From positions 4,278,001 through 4,342,000 of the forward strand of contig JAJFZO010000566.1 in the NCBI GenBank assembly GCA_021397835.1: a stretch of 64,000 bases of DNA, written 5' to 3'. A program made the position numbers and the translations under genes. Positions 1 to 12,140 of this stretch are shown here, one piece after another. The notes beneath the pieces were generated by a model. The model did no database searches. It worked only from the letters and a program-made list of their open reading frames with translations, and was not told the origin of the DNA. Source of the stretch: Moringa oleifera. Its lineage: Eukaryota > Streptophyta > Magnoliopsida > Brassicales > Moringaceae. Position 1 is the stretch's first letter; each line of letters begins with the position of its first letter.

Positions 1-51
1 TACAACAAACAACAAGCATATTGATCCTGTCTTCACCATCACTTAAGAACT

Positions 52-230
52 GAATGAATCTGGGTGATGTTGATTGTGTATCCCTATGAAAGTCCTCAAG
101 ATTATTTATGAATGAATCTAGTTGATGTCCATCATGTATTGATCGTGTATTCCTATATTAGTCCTTTAGTCCTCAAGATTATTTATGAATGAATCTAACT
201 GATGTCCATAGTGTATTCCCATATGAGTGA
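52..230. repeat. imperfect tandem repeat, about 2.5 units
   Basis: Three successive blocks begin with GAATGAATCT at 52, 110 and 187. Each continues with a similar GATGT...GTGTATTCC stretch, and the first two end in the same TCCTCAAGATTATTTAT. Spacing is 58 and 77 bases; the second unit carries extra sequence in the middle and the third is partial. The repeat lies downstream of the trihelix gene's stop codon, beyond any obvious coding sequence. Confidence 0.75.
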
Positions 231-1163
231 AACTTCAATAGAACGTTCTGTCATTTAAGAACAAGCTTTGATGTCCAGAAAGATCAAACTCATCCAAGAC
301 TTAGGCAGCAAGATGGATTAGGGGGTAGTCCTCACGACTCCCCTAGGACCTCGTCCATCCAAACACAAGGCAGCAAATTTAATACCAAACAAAAAAGGAC
401 AATGAAGCAGAAAATTACCCTCAGACAAGCTTACAGAAATCTCCTAATGTCAAGAAAACCATTCATGAGAGCCAAGGCAAATCATTCTCACCTCAGCTCC
501 ATGGAAGATCGTGACAACAATAAGCTCCAAAGAGGGATGGTTATTGGCGGAGTTCAAACAAGTTAATTCAACGTTCATTAACTTCCACAAAGACCAGCAG
601 AACTTAAGATGTATGTATGAGCCAGATAAGATATTAACATAAAAGCTTTTGGTCTATGACCCCGTAAGTATATATTCTTATAAAGTCTACGGCAAAGAAA
701 CATTCATCATCATGCTTACAATTTGATATCATGAGTTGGAAATGTGTATACATAGCGAACTTTCTATATCATTCAAATGTAACTTTTGGAAAAGAAAAAA
801 AAAAATTCTCCATTCACCAATCTAATGACCTCAGCAACTTATGTACTGGACATTATATCAGTCATTATAAAGAAAAAAAAGTGTGAGAATTCAGAAACTT
901 TGTGAGAAACCCGTCTAAAGGCGAAAACAAACTGGCCAAGCTGTTAAAGAAGAACCACTTTATAACTAGTTGCTACTTTCCATGACCAAAAAACCAAAAG
1001 CAAAACAAAAGAATATAATCCAGCTTTTCTTTCCATCCAAAAATCGGACGAACTCAAATGCATCCTTCATCAGAAAAGCATAAGACACCATTCAATGGCT
1101 TCTTCCAAGGATAGAGCTATGGCAGATGCATCCAATGTCCACATCTTCTACTAAACTTTCACC
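231..1163. other. 3' flank of the trihelix gene
   Basis: No coding region is supported here. The part next to 1163 should hold the 3' UTR and poly(A) site of the minus-strand trihelix gene. The rest is ordinary AT-rich intergenic sequence with a few homopolymer A runs near 795 and 872. Confidence 0.5.
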
Positions 1164-2504
1164 TCATTTTGCTTCACCGTTCCCAGTTGCATTAGGTGAC
1201 AGAATCACCTTCACCTTCTTCTTTTGCGTCCTTTCCAACAATGCTTCAGCAAAAGTATTCACGATCTGTTGCTGTGACTCAAGTATCATCTGGCTATTTT
1301 TCAACTCCATCTCCATCCGCATTTTCTCAATCCCCCTGGCCATTTCCATCTTCATCTTCTCCATCTTGACAAACACGTCAGCCAACATCTTAATCGATGA
1401 AGCCATCTCCTCCAGAGGATCCTGTTCCCTCTTAACTCCATGGCCACCACTCTTCCAATATCCTGATCTTGAAGAAGTTGTAAGACCATTGGAAACCCTA
1501 AATTCAGCATTTGGGTTCAAATTTTCATCAGTCCCACTGCGACTCTTCTTCCAAAGCACTGGAGGCACTGAATCCCAATCACTAGAAAATTTCAGGCCAA
1601 GCTCACCTCCTCTGTCAGTCTTACCATCAACATGATGGTTATAATCAAGATTAGGGCTAAGACTTCCATCAATGTTGCTGTAGTTCTTTGAATTACAACC
1701 TAGGCGCACCATACTCCTATCACCTAAGGTTTTTACAGGAAACCCACCGACACTATGATAACTATCAATAATAGAATTACTTCTGTCATCAGTCTTAGCA
1801 TAACTCCTTGATCTAATTCCTTGTGGCACCAGCCCCTTACCACCTTGCAATTTGACACCAACCAGATCTCCGAAATCACCATCAACATTAAAGTTTCCAT
1901 CCCTTTTCCTCTTCAAACTAAACGCATCTTCCGAACTGCGATCAAAATCAGCATTAGCCTGGAAATCTTCATTAAACTTAAAATAACTCTTTTCCCTAGA
2001 CCTACTAGCAGCTCCCAGACCAAATCCACCTCCAAAATCATGATCAAAATCAAGATTAAAATTCAAATCCTCGTCGACTTTTGTAACTTTCTTTGATTTC
2101 AATCTAAACCCACCAACGGCGTTAATCTTCTCATGATTGTCGTCATGATCAGGATCATTAGATCCGATGGCTAGGGTTGACGCAAACCCCATAGCATCTA
2201 ACAGAGGAAACAAGTCCCAGGAGGAAGAGAACTTGCCTGGATGGTTAAGGCAGCGCTGCTTCTCCGCACGGTATCGTTTCCGGAGTTTCTCGATCTTGTG
2301 GCGACACTGGATGGAGGACTTAGGAGAAGAGGAACCAGAGGAGACGGCGTCAGCGACGGCGTCCCAGTCGGAGGCGCGGAGGTTCCCACGGCGGAGAGCA
2401 AACCATTTATCCTTGTAGGCGTTGATAAGTGCCACGGTCTCCTCCTGGGTCCAGCAAGGCGGTGGCACCCTCCTGGACTTGGGCCCACTAAGACTCGACG
2501 TCAT
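1164..2504 (-). CDS. trihelix (Myb/SANT-like) transcription factor, ASIL-type
   Basis: Intronless gene of 446 residues, read from the ATG at 2502-2504; a second in-frame ATG 39 bases upstream would add 13 unconvincing residues. The N-terminal trihelix DNA-binding domain covers roughly residues 10-100. It has the spaced tryptophans of the fold (CWTQEE, DKWFAL, SDWDAV) and a basic third helix (QCRHKIEKLRKRYRAEK). The middle is a low-complexity Asp/Asn/Phe/Gly-rich linker. The last 100 residues form a Met/Lys/Glu-rich helix of coiled-coil type (KMLADVFVKMEKMKMEM) followed by a basic KKKVKV cluster. This order matches the ASIL1/ASIL2 (6b-interacting-protein-like) clade, nuclear repressors that bind GT-box-like sites. 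The subfamily is inferred; target genes cannot be told from the sequence. Confidence 0.88.
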   Translation of the reverse strand: MTSSLSGPKSRRVPPPCWTQEETVALINAYKDKWFALRRGNLRASDWDAVADAVSSGSSSPKSSIQCRHKIEKLRKRYRAEKQRCLNHPGKFSSSWDLFPLLDAMGFASTLAIGSNDPDHDDNHEKINAVGGFRLKSKKVTKVDEDLNFNLDFDHDFGGGFGLGAASRSREKSYFKFNEDFQANADFDRSSEDAFSLKRKRDGNFNVDGDFGDLVGVKLQGGKGLVPQGIRSRSYAKTDDRSNSIIDSYHSVGGFPVKTLGDRSMVRLGCNSKNYSNIDGSLSPNLDYNHHVDGKTDRGGELGLKFSSDWDSVPPVLWKKSRSGTDENLNPNAEFRVSNGLTTSSRSGYWKSGGHGVKREQDPLEEMASSIKMLADVFVKMEKMKMEMARGIEKMRMEMELKNSQMILESQQQIVNTFAEALLERTQKKKVKVILSPNATGNGEAK

Positions 2505-2677
2505 GGCAATAAGGCAAGAGAACAGTGGAGTGGGGTATGTCACCGAGTGGGTGAAGGCGGCGGCGGAGGTGGATAGAGGATGAGGAAGCAGTGTGTGGAG
2601 GATAGATAGAGGTGGGTTTGGCGGTGTGGGTCATTCTGAGGGCCGAGTAGGTGGTGGGTGAAGAGTAAAGAAGCGAT

Positions 2678-2682
<5 letters not shown>

Positions 2683-2711
<29 letters not shown>
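2683..2711. repeat. (GA)n microsatellite in the trihelix 5' leader region
   Basis: A near-perfect GA run of about 29 bases lies 180 bases upstream of the trihelix ATG. On the coding strand it reads as (CT)n, common in plant leaders and core promoters (Y-patch or GAGA-type elements). Its position suggests the 5' UTR or promoter of the trihelix gene. It also generates spurious Arg-Glu and Ser-Leu reading frames in both directions. Confidence 0.85.
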
Positions 2712-2715
<4 letters not shown>

Positions 2716-5034
2716 TGGGGGCAACGGCCAGAGGGTGGAAGATGCTAGAGTGCACCAAGGGTGGAGGGGTGGAGTGGTGCAGTGCGCACCACACGGAAAG
2801 AGACAGAGAAGCACACACGTATTGCAAATCTCGCAACTACTCCGCCACCACACACGCTTCTCTCTCTTCACCGTACGGAGAGTGAGTGATTAGTGGGCGA
2901 TTGTGGTCGTGGTGCTGCTCCTCTTCTTCCTTGTGTTGTAAAAGTTAAAAACGCAATTTCCGTAAAAAGTGCAAACTGAAAGAGTAAATTTCTGGGCTTA
3001 CTAGTAATTTACTCATTGGGCCAGATAAACATGTCGGTACGACCTTCACCATGTTAACAGTTCCTTTTATCTCACCCTAATAAATTAGGTATCTTTGTTC
3101 ATCCCATTTTTGTATACAAATTTCGTTTACTAAATTTTTTAATAAAAAATTTAAAAACATTATTATTTATAATAATAATATAAAATTTTAATTATTATTT
3201 TTATTAAGTTAATATGTTATAATTTATTTATAAATATAAAATAATAAAACAATCTTTTTAAGATGTTTACATCATTATCTTCTTATTTAGATATTAATTT
3301 TTTTAAAAGTAATATTAATTATATTATAATTTATATTTTAATAATATATTAGCATTGATAATTTTTATTTATATAATTTTAAAATTTAAATTTATTGATA
3401 TTTATCTAAAATTTTGATTTTTATATTAATTTACAATTTTTATCAAAATATTTTTAAATTTTTATTTAATAATAAAATTAATTTTAAAATACAAAGTTTT
3501 TACATTAATAATAATTATATTTTAAATTTTAAATTTAATAATAAATTTAATCTTAAAATGCTAATCATTGTATACAAATGACCTTTTTAATTGAAAACAA
3601 GTTCTATTATTAGATTTATTTTTTTACTTTCAATTTTTATTAAACTTACACGATTTTATAGTTTACTCATTGTAATTTCATAAATGCATTATATTAGATG
3701 TTGACTTAAATTTTTAAATTATTATTATTTTAAAATTATTTTTAAAATTTTACATAATTATAAAAAATATCAAAAAATTAAAGCAGAGATATTCACTCAT
3801 TTAAAACCGCAGATAAGAAAGAGAACTTTCAATTCCAAAATTGTTGAACTTTAGTTTTCTTTCTTTCGAGTTCTTTTTTTTCAATGATTATATCTCCAAT
3901 TGGGTGAAAAAAGAACAAAAGCTTTCAATTTCCAAATCGTCAAATTTCTTATATTCAAAAGGTGTTATATATAAAGTTTGTTTTTAAATAAAAATAATTT
4001 AAAATTTTATTTTTTATTTTAAATATTTTTTAAAAAATATCTCTGAATAAACTTTCATATTTCAATTTGAATCACCTGAAACAAATTAAACATTTATAAC
4101 TAATTTTGACTTAAAATTTTTTTACAAAAATAAAAACATTTTTGAATTATTATTATCAAAAATTTAAATTTTTTGGAAAACTAAAATATTTGTTAAGTAA
4201 TTCAAATTATCAAATTTATAAAAAAAAATCGTAAAAAATAACTTATAAATCGAGAATCATTTAATTTTGAAAAATGAAATCGAGATAAAACATCTAATTA
4301 AATAATTTTTTAAGCATTTCAATAACTTAAATACTACATATTGTTTATAATTGTTTTGATTAATATTTAATTTAGACAAAATTAATAAATTAAGGATTAC
4401 TTAGAGATATTTTAAAAATCAAAAATTGATTTGAAAGAGAAAGTATAATCCATGATTTTAAATGAATTTTATTTTTAATTTTTTATATTTTTATAATCAA
4501 TACATTTTTTATTTGATCATTTTATGAATATAAATATAAATAAATATTAATTTTATTAACTTTTTTCTTTTCATTCATTGAAAAGATATCAAATTCATTT
4601 TCTTATTGAATTTATTTATAATGTTTAAAATTATTTATTTGTTTTTATCTTTAGGTATTCTTTAATTTTATTTTATTTTAAAAATTTTATTTAACTATTT
4701 TTTATTTTAATTTATAAAATTATATTATTAATTAAAAGGTAAATATTTCACAGAACCTTAAAATATACTTTCAGTGCCAAATCAAACCTTGATCTTTAGA
4801 AAACATTGATACAAACCCTAAATTTTCATATTACACCAAAACAAACCCTTCTTTAATGAAAAATTAACTTTATTAACAATGGTGGGGATTTAATGAGGTA
4901 ACATCGTATTTTCAAAAAATATTTACAAAATTGCTTCTCTTTTTTATTTTTTTATTTTCTCTTTCTCTCTTCCCCTTTTTCTCTATAACTTCTTCATTTC
5001 TTTCCTCTCATCACTTCACCTTTGCAAAGCTTAT
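2712..5034. other. trihelix upstream region, then AT-rich intergenic DNA
   Basis: 2712-2960 has fairly high GC and is probably the promoter and 5' leader of the trihelix gene. From about 3080 to 5030 the sequence is extremely AT-rich with many A/T homopolymers and no coding signal. About 4070-4220 holds one copy of a dispersed AT-rich repeat also seen near 35, 40.7 and 48.8 kb. No gene is supported. Confidence 0.6.
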
Positions 5035-6100
5035 TGTTAGCGCTATAATCTCACATAATGAAAATGTGATGATATATTTTTATGATAACAAACAATTTTG
5101 AAATTAATATTTTAATTGAGATGTGCTACTTGGAGTTATGCAATAAACAAAGACTTCAAGGTCAAGTAAGTAGACTAAGACCTTTAGGAACTTATGTATA
5201 TTTTCTTGATTATGTCCAAGATAGTTTTTATTCGCATGCATGACAAAAAAGGTTTAAGCAAAATCATGTTTCTATAAAAACTTTCAATTCATAAACAATC
5301 CATCACAAAATGAGAGATGTATATGTTTTTCAAAGTATTAAAAAGTCTAGACTTTTAAGAAAAATCTGAAAAATACCTGAACTAAGCAATCAAAGTCAAG
5401 GACATGCCTTGGCCGGTACCATTGCCTAATCTACTTCTTTTAGGAGGTCAGACCATCTAAAAGATCTAAGCTACTACCTTGGTTGGTAACATAACCCAAT
5501 GGTTGGTGTCACTGCCCAAACTGTTGCCTTGGTGGATGATACTGGCCAACATATGTCGCCATTGACCAACCCATTATCCTAACCAATGCCATTGCCTAGT
5601 CGATCGCTGCCACCAATTAAACATGCTACCACTTTAACAAAATTTTTGAATTCTAAATGACCAAGATGCGTCTAACAACTATATTTTAAAGTGAGGGGTA
5701 TAAAAGGACATTAAAAAAATATATGGGAATAATTTTATCTTCTCTCTCTCTCAAGATCTAAAATTCTTCACTTGCTCAAGTATCAAAACTCTTCTTAAGC
5801 ATTTTTTGTGAGATTTAAAGGGTTTATTATATTCATGTACTCTAAAAACGAGTTTTATTTTCTGTCACTCTTGAAAGATTGAGATAATTAGTGCTTAAAG
5901 TTATACACTTAGGTAAGAGTTGATCAAACCACATAGATATTATGTTTGCTCTCTTTACTTTTTCTCTCCTTTTATATTTTGCACATTTAATTATTAATAT
6001 CTTTTGTGATTGCTAGATTCAAGCGAACAAATAGAAAAACTTTTCATATAAGCAACAAAATTTAAAATATTCAATTCACCTTCATCTTGGGTTGCCTACA
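5035..6100 (+). repeat. left LTR of the copia element
   Basis: Starts TGTTAG at 5035 and ends GCCTACA at 6100, giving the expected TG...CA ends and a length of 1,066 bases. It resembles the right LTR over the first 300 bases (for example GATCAAGTAAGTAGACTA-type sequence near 5160 and 13420) and again near the 3' end. The middle contains a run of imperfect short repeats built on TTGGT and ACCATTGCC, which are fewer in the right copy. Confidence 0.85.
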
Positions 6101-6113
6101 TAAGGTTAATAAG

Positions 6114-6125
6114 TAGTATTAGAGC
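6114..6125 (+). other. tRNA-iMet-type primer-binding site, degraded
   Basis: TAGTATTAGAGC differs from the plant copia consensus TGGTATCAGAGC at two positions. Both are transitions (G to A, C to T), the kind expected from decay of methylated cytosines. It lies 14 bases inside the left LTR end. Confidence 0.7.
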
Positions 6126-6177
6126 TACGATGTCCAAGTTTGATTAAACGTTAAGTGTTTAAAGCTAAGGATTAGTA

Positions 6178-9100
6178 ATGGCAACTATAGGATCTAATAA
6201 AGTAGAAGGACTCTCTATCTCTAAGCCTATGTATTTTGATAGAAATGATTAAAGTTACTCGAAGGCAAGAATGGAGGTGTATTTTAGATCTATTAACTTT
6301 GATCTATGAAAGGTGGTCGAAAATGGTCCACGCAAACTAATAAAAATAGTAAATGGAATAGAAGTGAAAAAAGAAGAAAGTGAGTACAATGAAGAAGATA
6401 AGAGAAATGATGGGATAAATAAAAGACCAACTAACATTTTATTCTGTGCTCTTCATAGAAAACAATTAAATAAGTGTGAGCATGTGAGAGTGTACAAGAT
6501 ATTTGGCACATAATAGAGGTCACTCATGAGGGAACTAGTCAAGTTAAGGAGTTTAAGATTAGCATACTAATTCATAGCTATGAACTCTTTAAAATAAAAT
6601 CAAAAAAGACAATTTCTAAGATGTTCACTAGATTTAATAATATTATTAGCTTCTTAAAAAATTATGGTCGCACTTATCCGACTGTTGAAATGGTAAAAAA
6701 GGTACTTAAATCTCTTCCTCCCAATTAAAAGCTAAGATGACTGCAATCTAAGAAGTAAAGAACTCAAACAAGCTGCCCCTTGAAGAACTCATGGGATCAC
6801 TCTTAACCCATGAAATCGTGATGAATGAAAAAAAAAGAACAAGAAATGAAAAAGATGAAGATGATTGCACTCAAGTCATCTATCAATGAGGAGAATGCCT
6901 CTATTGTTGAGGAAAATGATGAGGATGACATAGCCCTTATCATTAGAAGTTTCAAGAAATTCTTGAAAAACAAGAAAATTTTCAAGAACAGAACAAAACA
7001 CAAATAGCGAGGAAATGGGTTGAGGAATGAAGTAAAGAATGAACTTATCACATGCTACGAATGCAAAAAACTACGTCACATCCTAGTAGATTACCAATTG
7101 TTGAATAAGATCAAGTATAAAAAGAAAGTATTCAAAGTAATATGGGACGATAGTAAAAAGAGTTCCACTAATAGTGAAAGTGAGCATGAAGTTGCCAACA
7201 TGTGTTTTATCGTACAAGAAGAAAAAAATGAGGTAAATAACTCTATTCTTGACACAAATTTATCTTACAATGAATTACTAAATGCATTTACAGATTTATA
7301 TGAATTAAGAAAAAAAAAAACAAAATCATATGTATGAATCATTCAAAAAAAAATCATTAGTCTCAAGAATGATCATAAAAAACTAAAGAAAGAAAATGAA
7401 AAATTATATGTTAAGTTAGAAAAAGAAAGATCAAAAGAGAATGAGAAAAAGGCCATAAATGATGCTTATGCCAAATTAAGAAAAAAGCTGGATAGCTATA
7501 AGCTTTTGTTAGAAAAATTCTCCAAATGCCAAAAAAGTTTAAACATGCCTATAAGTAGCCAATGGTGTAATTTTGACAAGAGTGACCTTGGCTATATGCC
7601 CTCTAAGTTTTAGAAATATTATAAAAACTATTTTGTTGAAGTATTTTCACAACAATCATCTAAGTGCACATATTGTTGTAAGGTAGGATATATTATCTAG
7701 ATGTTAGTTTTAAAAAAAAAATTGAAGTTTAAGTGAGTGCCAAAAGGAACGAATACTAACTCTCAAGGACCCATAAAAAAGTGGATACTAAAGAACAATA
7801 CTTGATATTTTATTTTGTAATGGAGGATAAAATTAGGACAAATGGTATCTTGACAGTGGATACTTAAGGTACATGACAGGAAATGCATCCAAGTTCCCCT
7901 TACTTACATAAAAGAAAGGAGGATACGTCATCTTTGAAATAATTCCAAAGGAAAAATTATTAGGAATTGATAATATAGGTAATCTCTATTCTATTATAAT
8001 TGAAAATGTACTCCTTATATATGGACTGAAGCATGATTTATTTATGTCAAGTACGTGATAAAAGATATAAAGTAGTGTTTAAAAAAGATAAATGCATTAT
8101 AAAAGATATTAAAAGTCAAGAAAATCTATATGTGGCAGAAATATTTACAAATGTGTACATCATAGATATTAATAGATCATAGTTTAAAGATAAAAAAATA
8201 TCTTACTACTAGTAATGATGCTGGACTTTGACATAAAAGATTAGGTCATGCTAGTATGGATTTAATCTCAATGATATCTAAGAGTGATCTAGTTAGTGGC
8301 CTTCCTAAACTTAGATTCAAAAAAGATAAAGTATGTGAGGCTTGTCAAACTAGAAAACAAGTTAAAAGTTTCTTTAAGCCTAAGAAACACATATCTACAT
8401 CTGGCCACTACAATTGCTACACATAGATCTATTTGGACCATTTAGGACACAAAGTCTTGGCAAAAAAAATACTATACTTTTGTTTTGTAATAGTTGATGA
8501 CTACTCTAGATTCACTTAAATAATTTTTCTAAGACACAAGAATGATTCCTTAGAGATTTTTGTTAAGTTCTCTAAAAGGGTAGAAAATGAAAAAGAATGT
8601 ACCATAGTGAGTGTTAGAAGTGATCATAATGGAGAGTTTGATTGTGAAGAGGTTATAATCATAAATTTTTTGCTTCTAGGACATCTTAATAAAATGGAGT
8701 TGTAGAAAGAAAAAAAATAGGTTTATTCAAAAAAGGTTAAAACCATGATTAATACAAATAACTTGTCGAAATATTTTTGGGCAGAAGTGGTGAACACCAC
8801 TTGTTATGTAATGAATAATGTCCTAGTTAGATTTAAAATAAAGAAAACTTTGTATGAGATATAGAAAGATAAAATTTTCAATATTAGTTGCTTTAGGATG
8901 TCTGAATGCAAGTGCTTATCCTTAATACCAAAGATATATTAGAAAAATTTGACTCTAAAACTAATATAAGCATTTTTCTAGGATACACCACCTCTAATAA
9001 AGCATATATGGGGTGTAATAACAGTACTTTAACTATAGAGAAAAAGGTTCATGTGGTTTTTAATGAATAACCTATGTTAGCATGGATAAAGACCTTAAAG

Positions 9101-10741
9101 ATGAATACTCAGTAATCATCAATGATGTAGAGAATCTTAACATCTCCAAGGAGCCAAAAAAAGGTCATATAAAGAGATCAATAGTAATTAAAGATGAAAC
9201 CTCAAAAATAGATGTAACGGTTTACTTAAAAAATTTAGAGAAAATAGAAACTATCTCATAGAACAAATCTTAGAAAGTTCATCTTAAGGGAGGAGAACAA
9301 GAGCATCCTTTACAAAAATATATGAAAATGTTGCCTTTGTATATCAAATAGAGTCAAAAGAATATCAAAAAAGGTTGAGCTAAATGAATTTTGAATGATG
9401 GCCATGCAAAAAGAATCAAATCAATTTAAGTAAAATCAAGCATGGGAATTTATTCAAAGGCTTAGTGATTAATTCATTATAGGAACCAAATGGATCTTAA
9501 AAATAAGGTAAATAAATCATGATACAGTTAGAAATAAGGATAGATTAGTTACAGAATGATATAATTAAGAAAAAGATATTAATTATCAGTAGACATTTGC
9601 ACCCGTAGCTAGATTACAAAGTATAAAAATGTTGTATATTTTTACCTCTGTATAGCAACCCCTTATTTTTAAAAGTTAAGAATGTCCTAATCATATTTAC
9701 AAATTAAAAAATGTCTTATATGGACTAAAACAAGCTTCTAAGGTTTGGTATGGTAAGTTTTGCACATTTTTTGTATCAAAAAATTTTGACATAAAAAAGG
9801 TAGATAATTCTTTGTTCATTAAAAAAAAAAAGATATATTGATAGTCATCTTTAGAGAACATTGAACTATGTGATGAATTTTTCAAATGTATGCAAGAAGA
9901 ATTTGAGATGAACATGATGGGTGAACTTAACTTTTTCCTTAGATTACAAATTAAGCAATTAGGTAATGGAATTTATATCAATTAAAGCAAATATAATAGA
10001 AATTTACTTAAACACTTTAGAATAGAAAAAGTTAACAAGCTTGTTATTTCCATGGGCACCAACGCTAGACTAGACAAATATAAACAAGGGAATAATACAG
10101 ATGTAACACTTTATGGAGGAATGATCAGATCATTATTGCATTTAACAGCAAATAGACTCGATATTCTATTTAATGTATGCATGTGTGCTAGATTCCAAAC
10201 TAGTCCTAAGGAATTTCATCTTAAAGTAGTTAAGCTTTTTAGATATCTTAAAGGCACTTGGGATTATGGTATTCCAAAGATATTGGCTTCGAATTAATTA
10301 GTTTATTCAAATGCGGACTATTCAAGGTGTGTTGTAGACCATAGGAGCACTAGTGACACTTGACATTTCTAAAATTATCTCTTATTTCTTGGTTTAGTAG
10401 CAAGCAAAATTCAGTTACTTTATCTACAGTTGAGACTGAATTCATTGTTACAGAGTGTAGTTGAGCCTAAAACCTTACAAATGAAACAAACTTTAGGAGA
10501 TTATGGGCTAAACTACAATAACATTAGTTTAAATATCTCTAAGAACCCAGTCCAATACTCTAGAAATAAACATATAGAAATTAGACATCATTTCTTAAGT
10601 AATCATGTCCAAATTGACATGATTTTAGAATTCATATCAACTGAAGATCAACTAGTTGACATATTTACAAAATACTTAGGAGTAAAGAGGTTTGACAAGA
10701 TAAGAAGAGAATTAAGCATGAGATCTATGAATGAATTCTAA
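6178..10741 (+). pseudogene. copia gag-pol polyprotein remnant
   Basis: The ATG at 6178 opens a UBN2-type gag whose start resembles other copia gags (PMYFDRND) but stops within 30 codons. Fragments follow: a zinc-knuckle relic near 7053-7094 (CYECKKLRH, second half lost), a protease motif (WYLDSG) near 7845, GAG-pre-integrase near 8230-8400 (RLGHASMDLIS), an integrase core at 8480-8660 (VIVDDYSR, RSDHNGEF), RT fragments at 9470-9950 (FAPVARL near 9598), connection and RNase H at 10050-10740 (HIEIRHHFL, TEDQLVDIFTK). Multiple stops and frame changes separate these pieces. The domain order INT-RT-RNase H is diagnostic of Ty1/copia. Confidence 0.88.
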
Positions 10742-11059
10742 ATTACAAAATAATTAAGATAAGATATCTTTTTTTCTTAAAATATTGTCAAATGTGTTAT
10801 ACTTTAGAAATGGTATAAAATGTCATGAAAAAAAGTTAAAAATAGGAAGAGAGGTCATCATCCCATACATTAAGCGGTGACACCACCCAAACCAGTAAGT
10901 CGAGCAATGACACCATATGCCTAGTTAGTGAGAATGAGCTATAAGTTGAGCAATATCACTATCAATTACCTTAAAACTTGTCAAATTACTCATCTAGATC
11001 TGTTGCTTTAGGGTCCAAAACCTTAAATCCCTTTATATCTTCACCTTTCTCGCAAGAAA

Positions 11060-12140
11060 TAACAAGCAAATGAGCAAGAATGAAGTATATTGCAAAGAGA
11101 AAGGAAATGGCCTCCTTCTCTTCTCCCATCACCAACAAAGTCTCTAAAACTAGGTATGACGAGCTTCATATCTTCCTTAATTATGGGTGTAGAACAAAAT
11201 TCTATAATGAATTCAGTAAGAGAAACGTTGTCATGCAGAGATGCATAAATTGTGATGACTTGCATAGTCTAAGCATCAAACCCATATTAGAAGGCATGGG
11301 GTGGCTTTTAATTTGTAATGTAGATTTGCCATTTATCCAAAACTAGTTGGAATTTCCTTTCAAATCTTAGGGTAGATGTTACTAGATTTTTTATCTCTCG
11401 TAATGTGGGAAGAACTAACATGAGATTTCAACCCACGATTAGGCCATAATCTTAAATATTTCACATGTAAGTCCTAATGTATATAAAAATAGGTTACCGC
11501 TGAGGTTGAAAAGCATGATTATAACTCCATGATTGACATATTAAGCGCATACAAACAACCTAAGAGATATGGAATAGATAGTTGCTTTAATGCCTAAATT
11601 AGGGTTATTCATCATGTCATGGGACACATTATTCTTCCAAGGGCTAGTCATCGAGATAAGGTGACCAAGATTGATGCCTATATTTTGAACAGACTCTCTA
11701 TAAATGAACCTTACAATCTACCATACATAATGGTATAGGACATCACTCATACTGTTAGACACCAAAAATCTCATTTTGCCTTATAGAAATATTTTCACTA
11801 AAACATTCATGCATTTCGGACTCAACTTTCATTCATCTTTAGAGAAACTTACTTTGAAGTCTAAGAATAACATTTCATCCACTACTCTCATACACATGCA
11901 TCTCAAAGAGGTCTCCTTAGAGTTTTGTATAAGTACTAAAAAGGAACTAATTAGGGATAGAGACTATTTGGTCTTAACATTTAAGCGGAGGAGATGGATG
12001 CTAAATACAATATTAGGTTTAGCATCCTTGAGTCCCAGTTGAGCTCAGTATGCTCTAATATGAGTGAGATGGCTAATAGAATCAACAGGATTGAAGAGTT
12101 GCTTCGTAGCTAGTTTTATTATCCATGAGATAGTCCCTAG
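11060..12140 (+). pseudogene. post-pol reading frame, Transposase_32/'putative plant transposon protein'-like
   Basis: Downstream of the pol stop and before the right LTR lies a decayed reading frame on the element's sense strand. Recognisable fragments are FSKRNVVMQRCIN and LEGMGWL at about 11205-11315, an INRLLH-like/ILPRAS stretch near 11610-11650, and a block at 11680-12000 with PYNLPYIM and LPYRNIFTKTFMHFGL. From memory these match a domain common in plant retroelement proteins (Pfam Transposase_32, 'putative plant transposon protein'), often found 3' of pol in large SIRE/Maximus-type elements, where some authors call the extra frame env-like. Stops break it into at least three pieces. 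The family call is from motif recall only. Confidence 0.55.

Noticed and set aside
52..230. CRISPR-like array
   Set aside because: Repeat units are long, imperfect and unequally spaced, and the DNA is plant nuclear; it is a simple tandem duplication.
1126..1635. 169-residue plus-strand open frame opposite the trihelix gene
   Set aside because: It is the antisense shadow of the trihelix C-terminal region and has no recognisable domain.
2488..2871. 127-residue minus-strand frame upstream of the trihelix start
   Set aside because: It is driven by the CT-repeat leader (Ser/Leu runs) and overlaps the real start region; no family resemblance.
11776..12042. 88-residue frame as a free-standing gene
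   Set aside because: It is one piece of the decayed post-pol frame of the copia element.
6178..12140. endogenous pararetrovirus or retrovirus-like provirus
   Set aside because: Domain order INT-RT-RNase H, the tRNA-iMet-type PBS and LTRs identify a Ty1/copia retrotransposon. The post-pol frame does not look like a viral envelope or movement protein.
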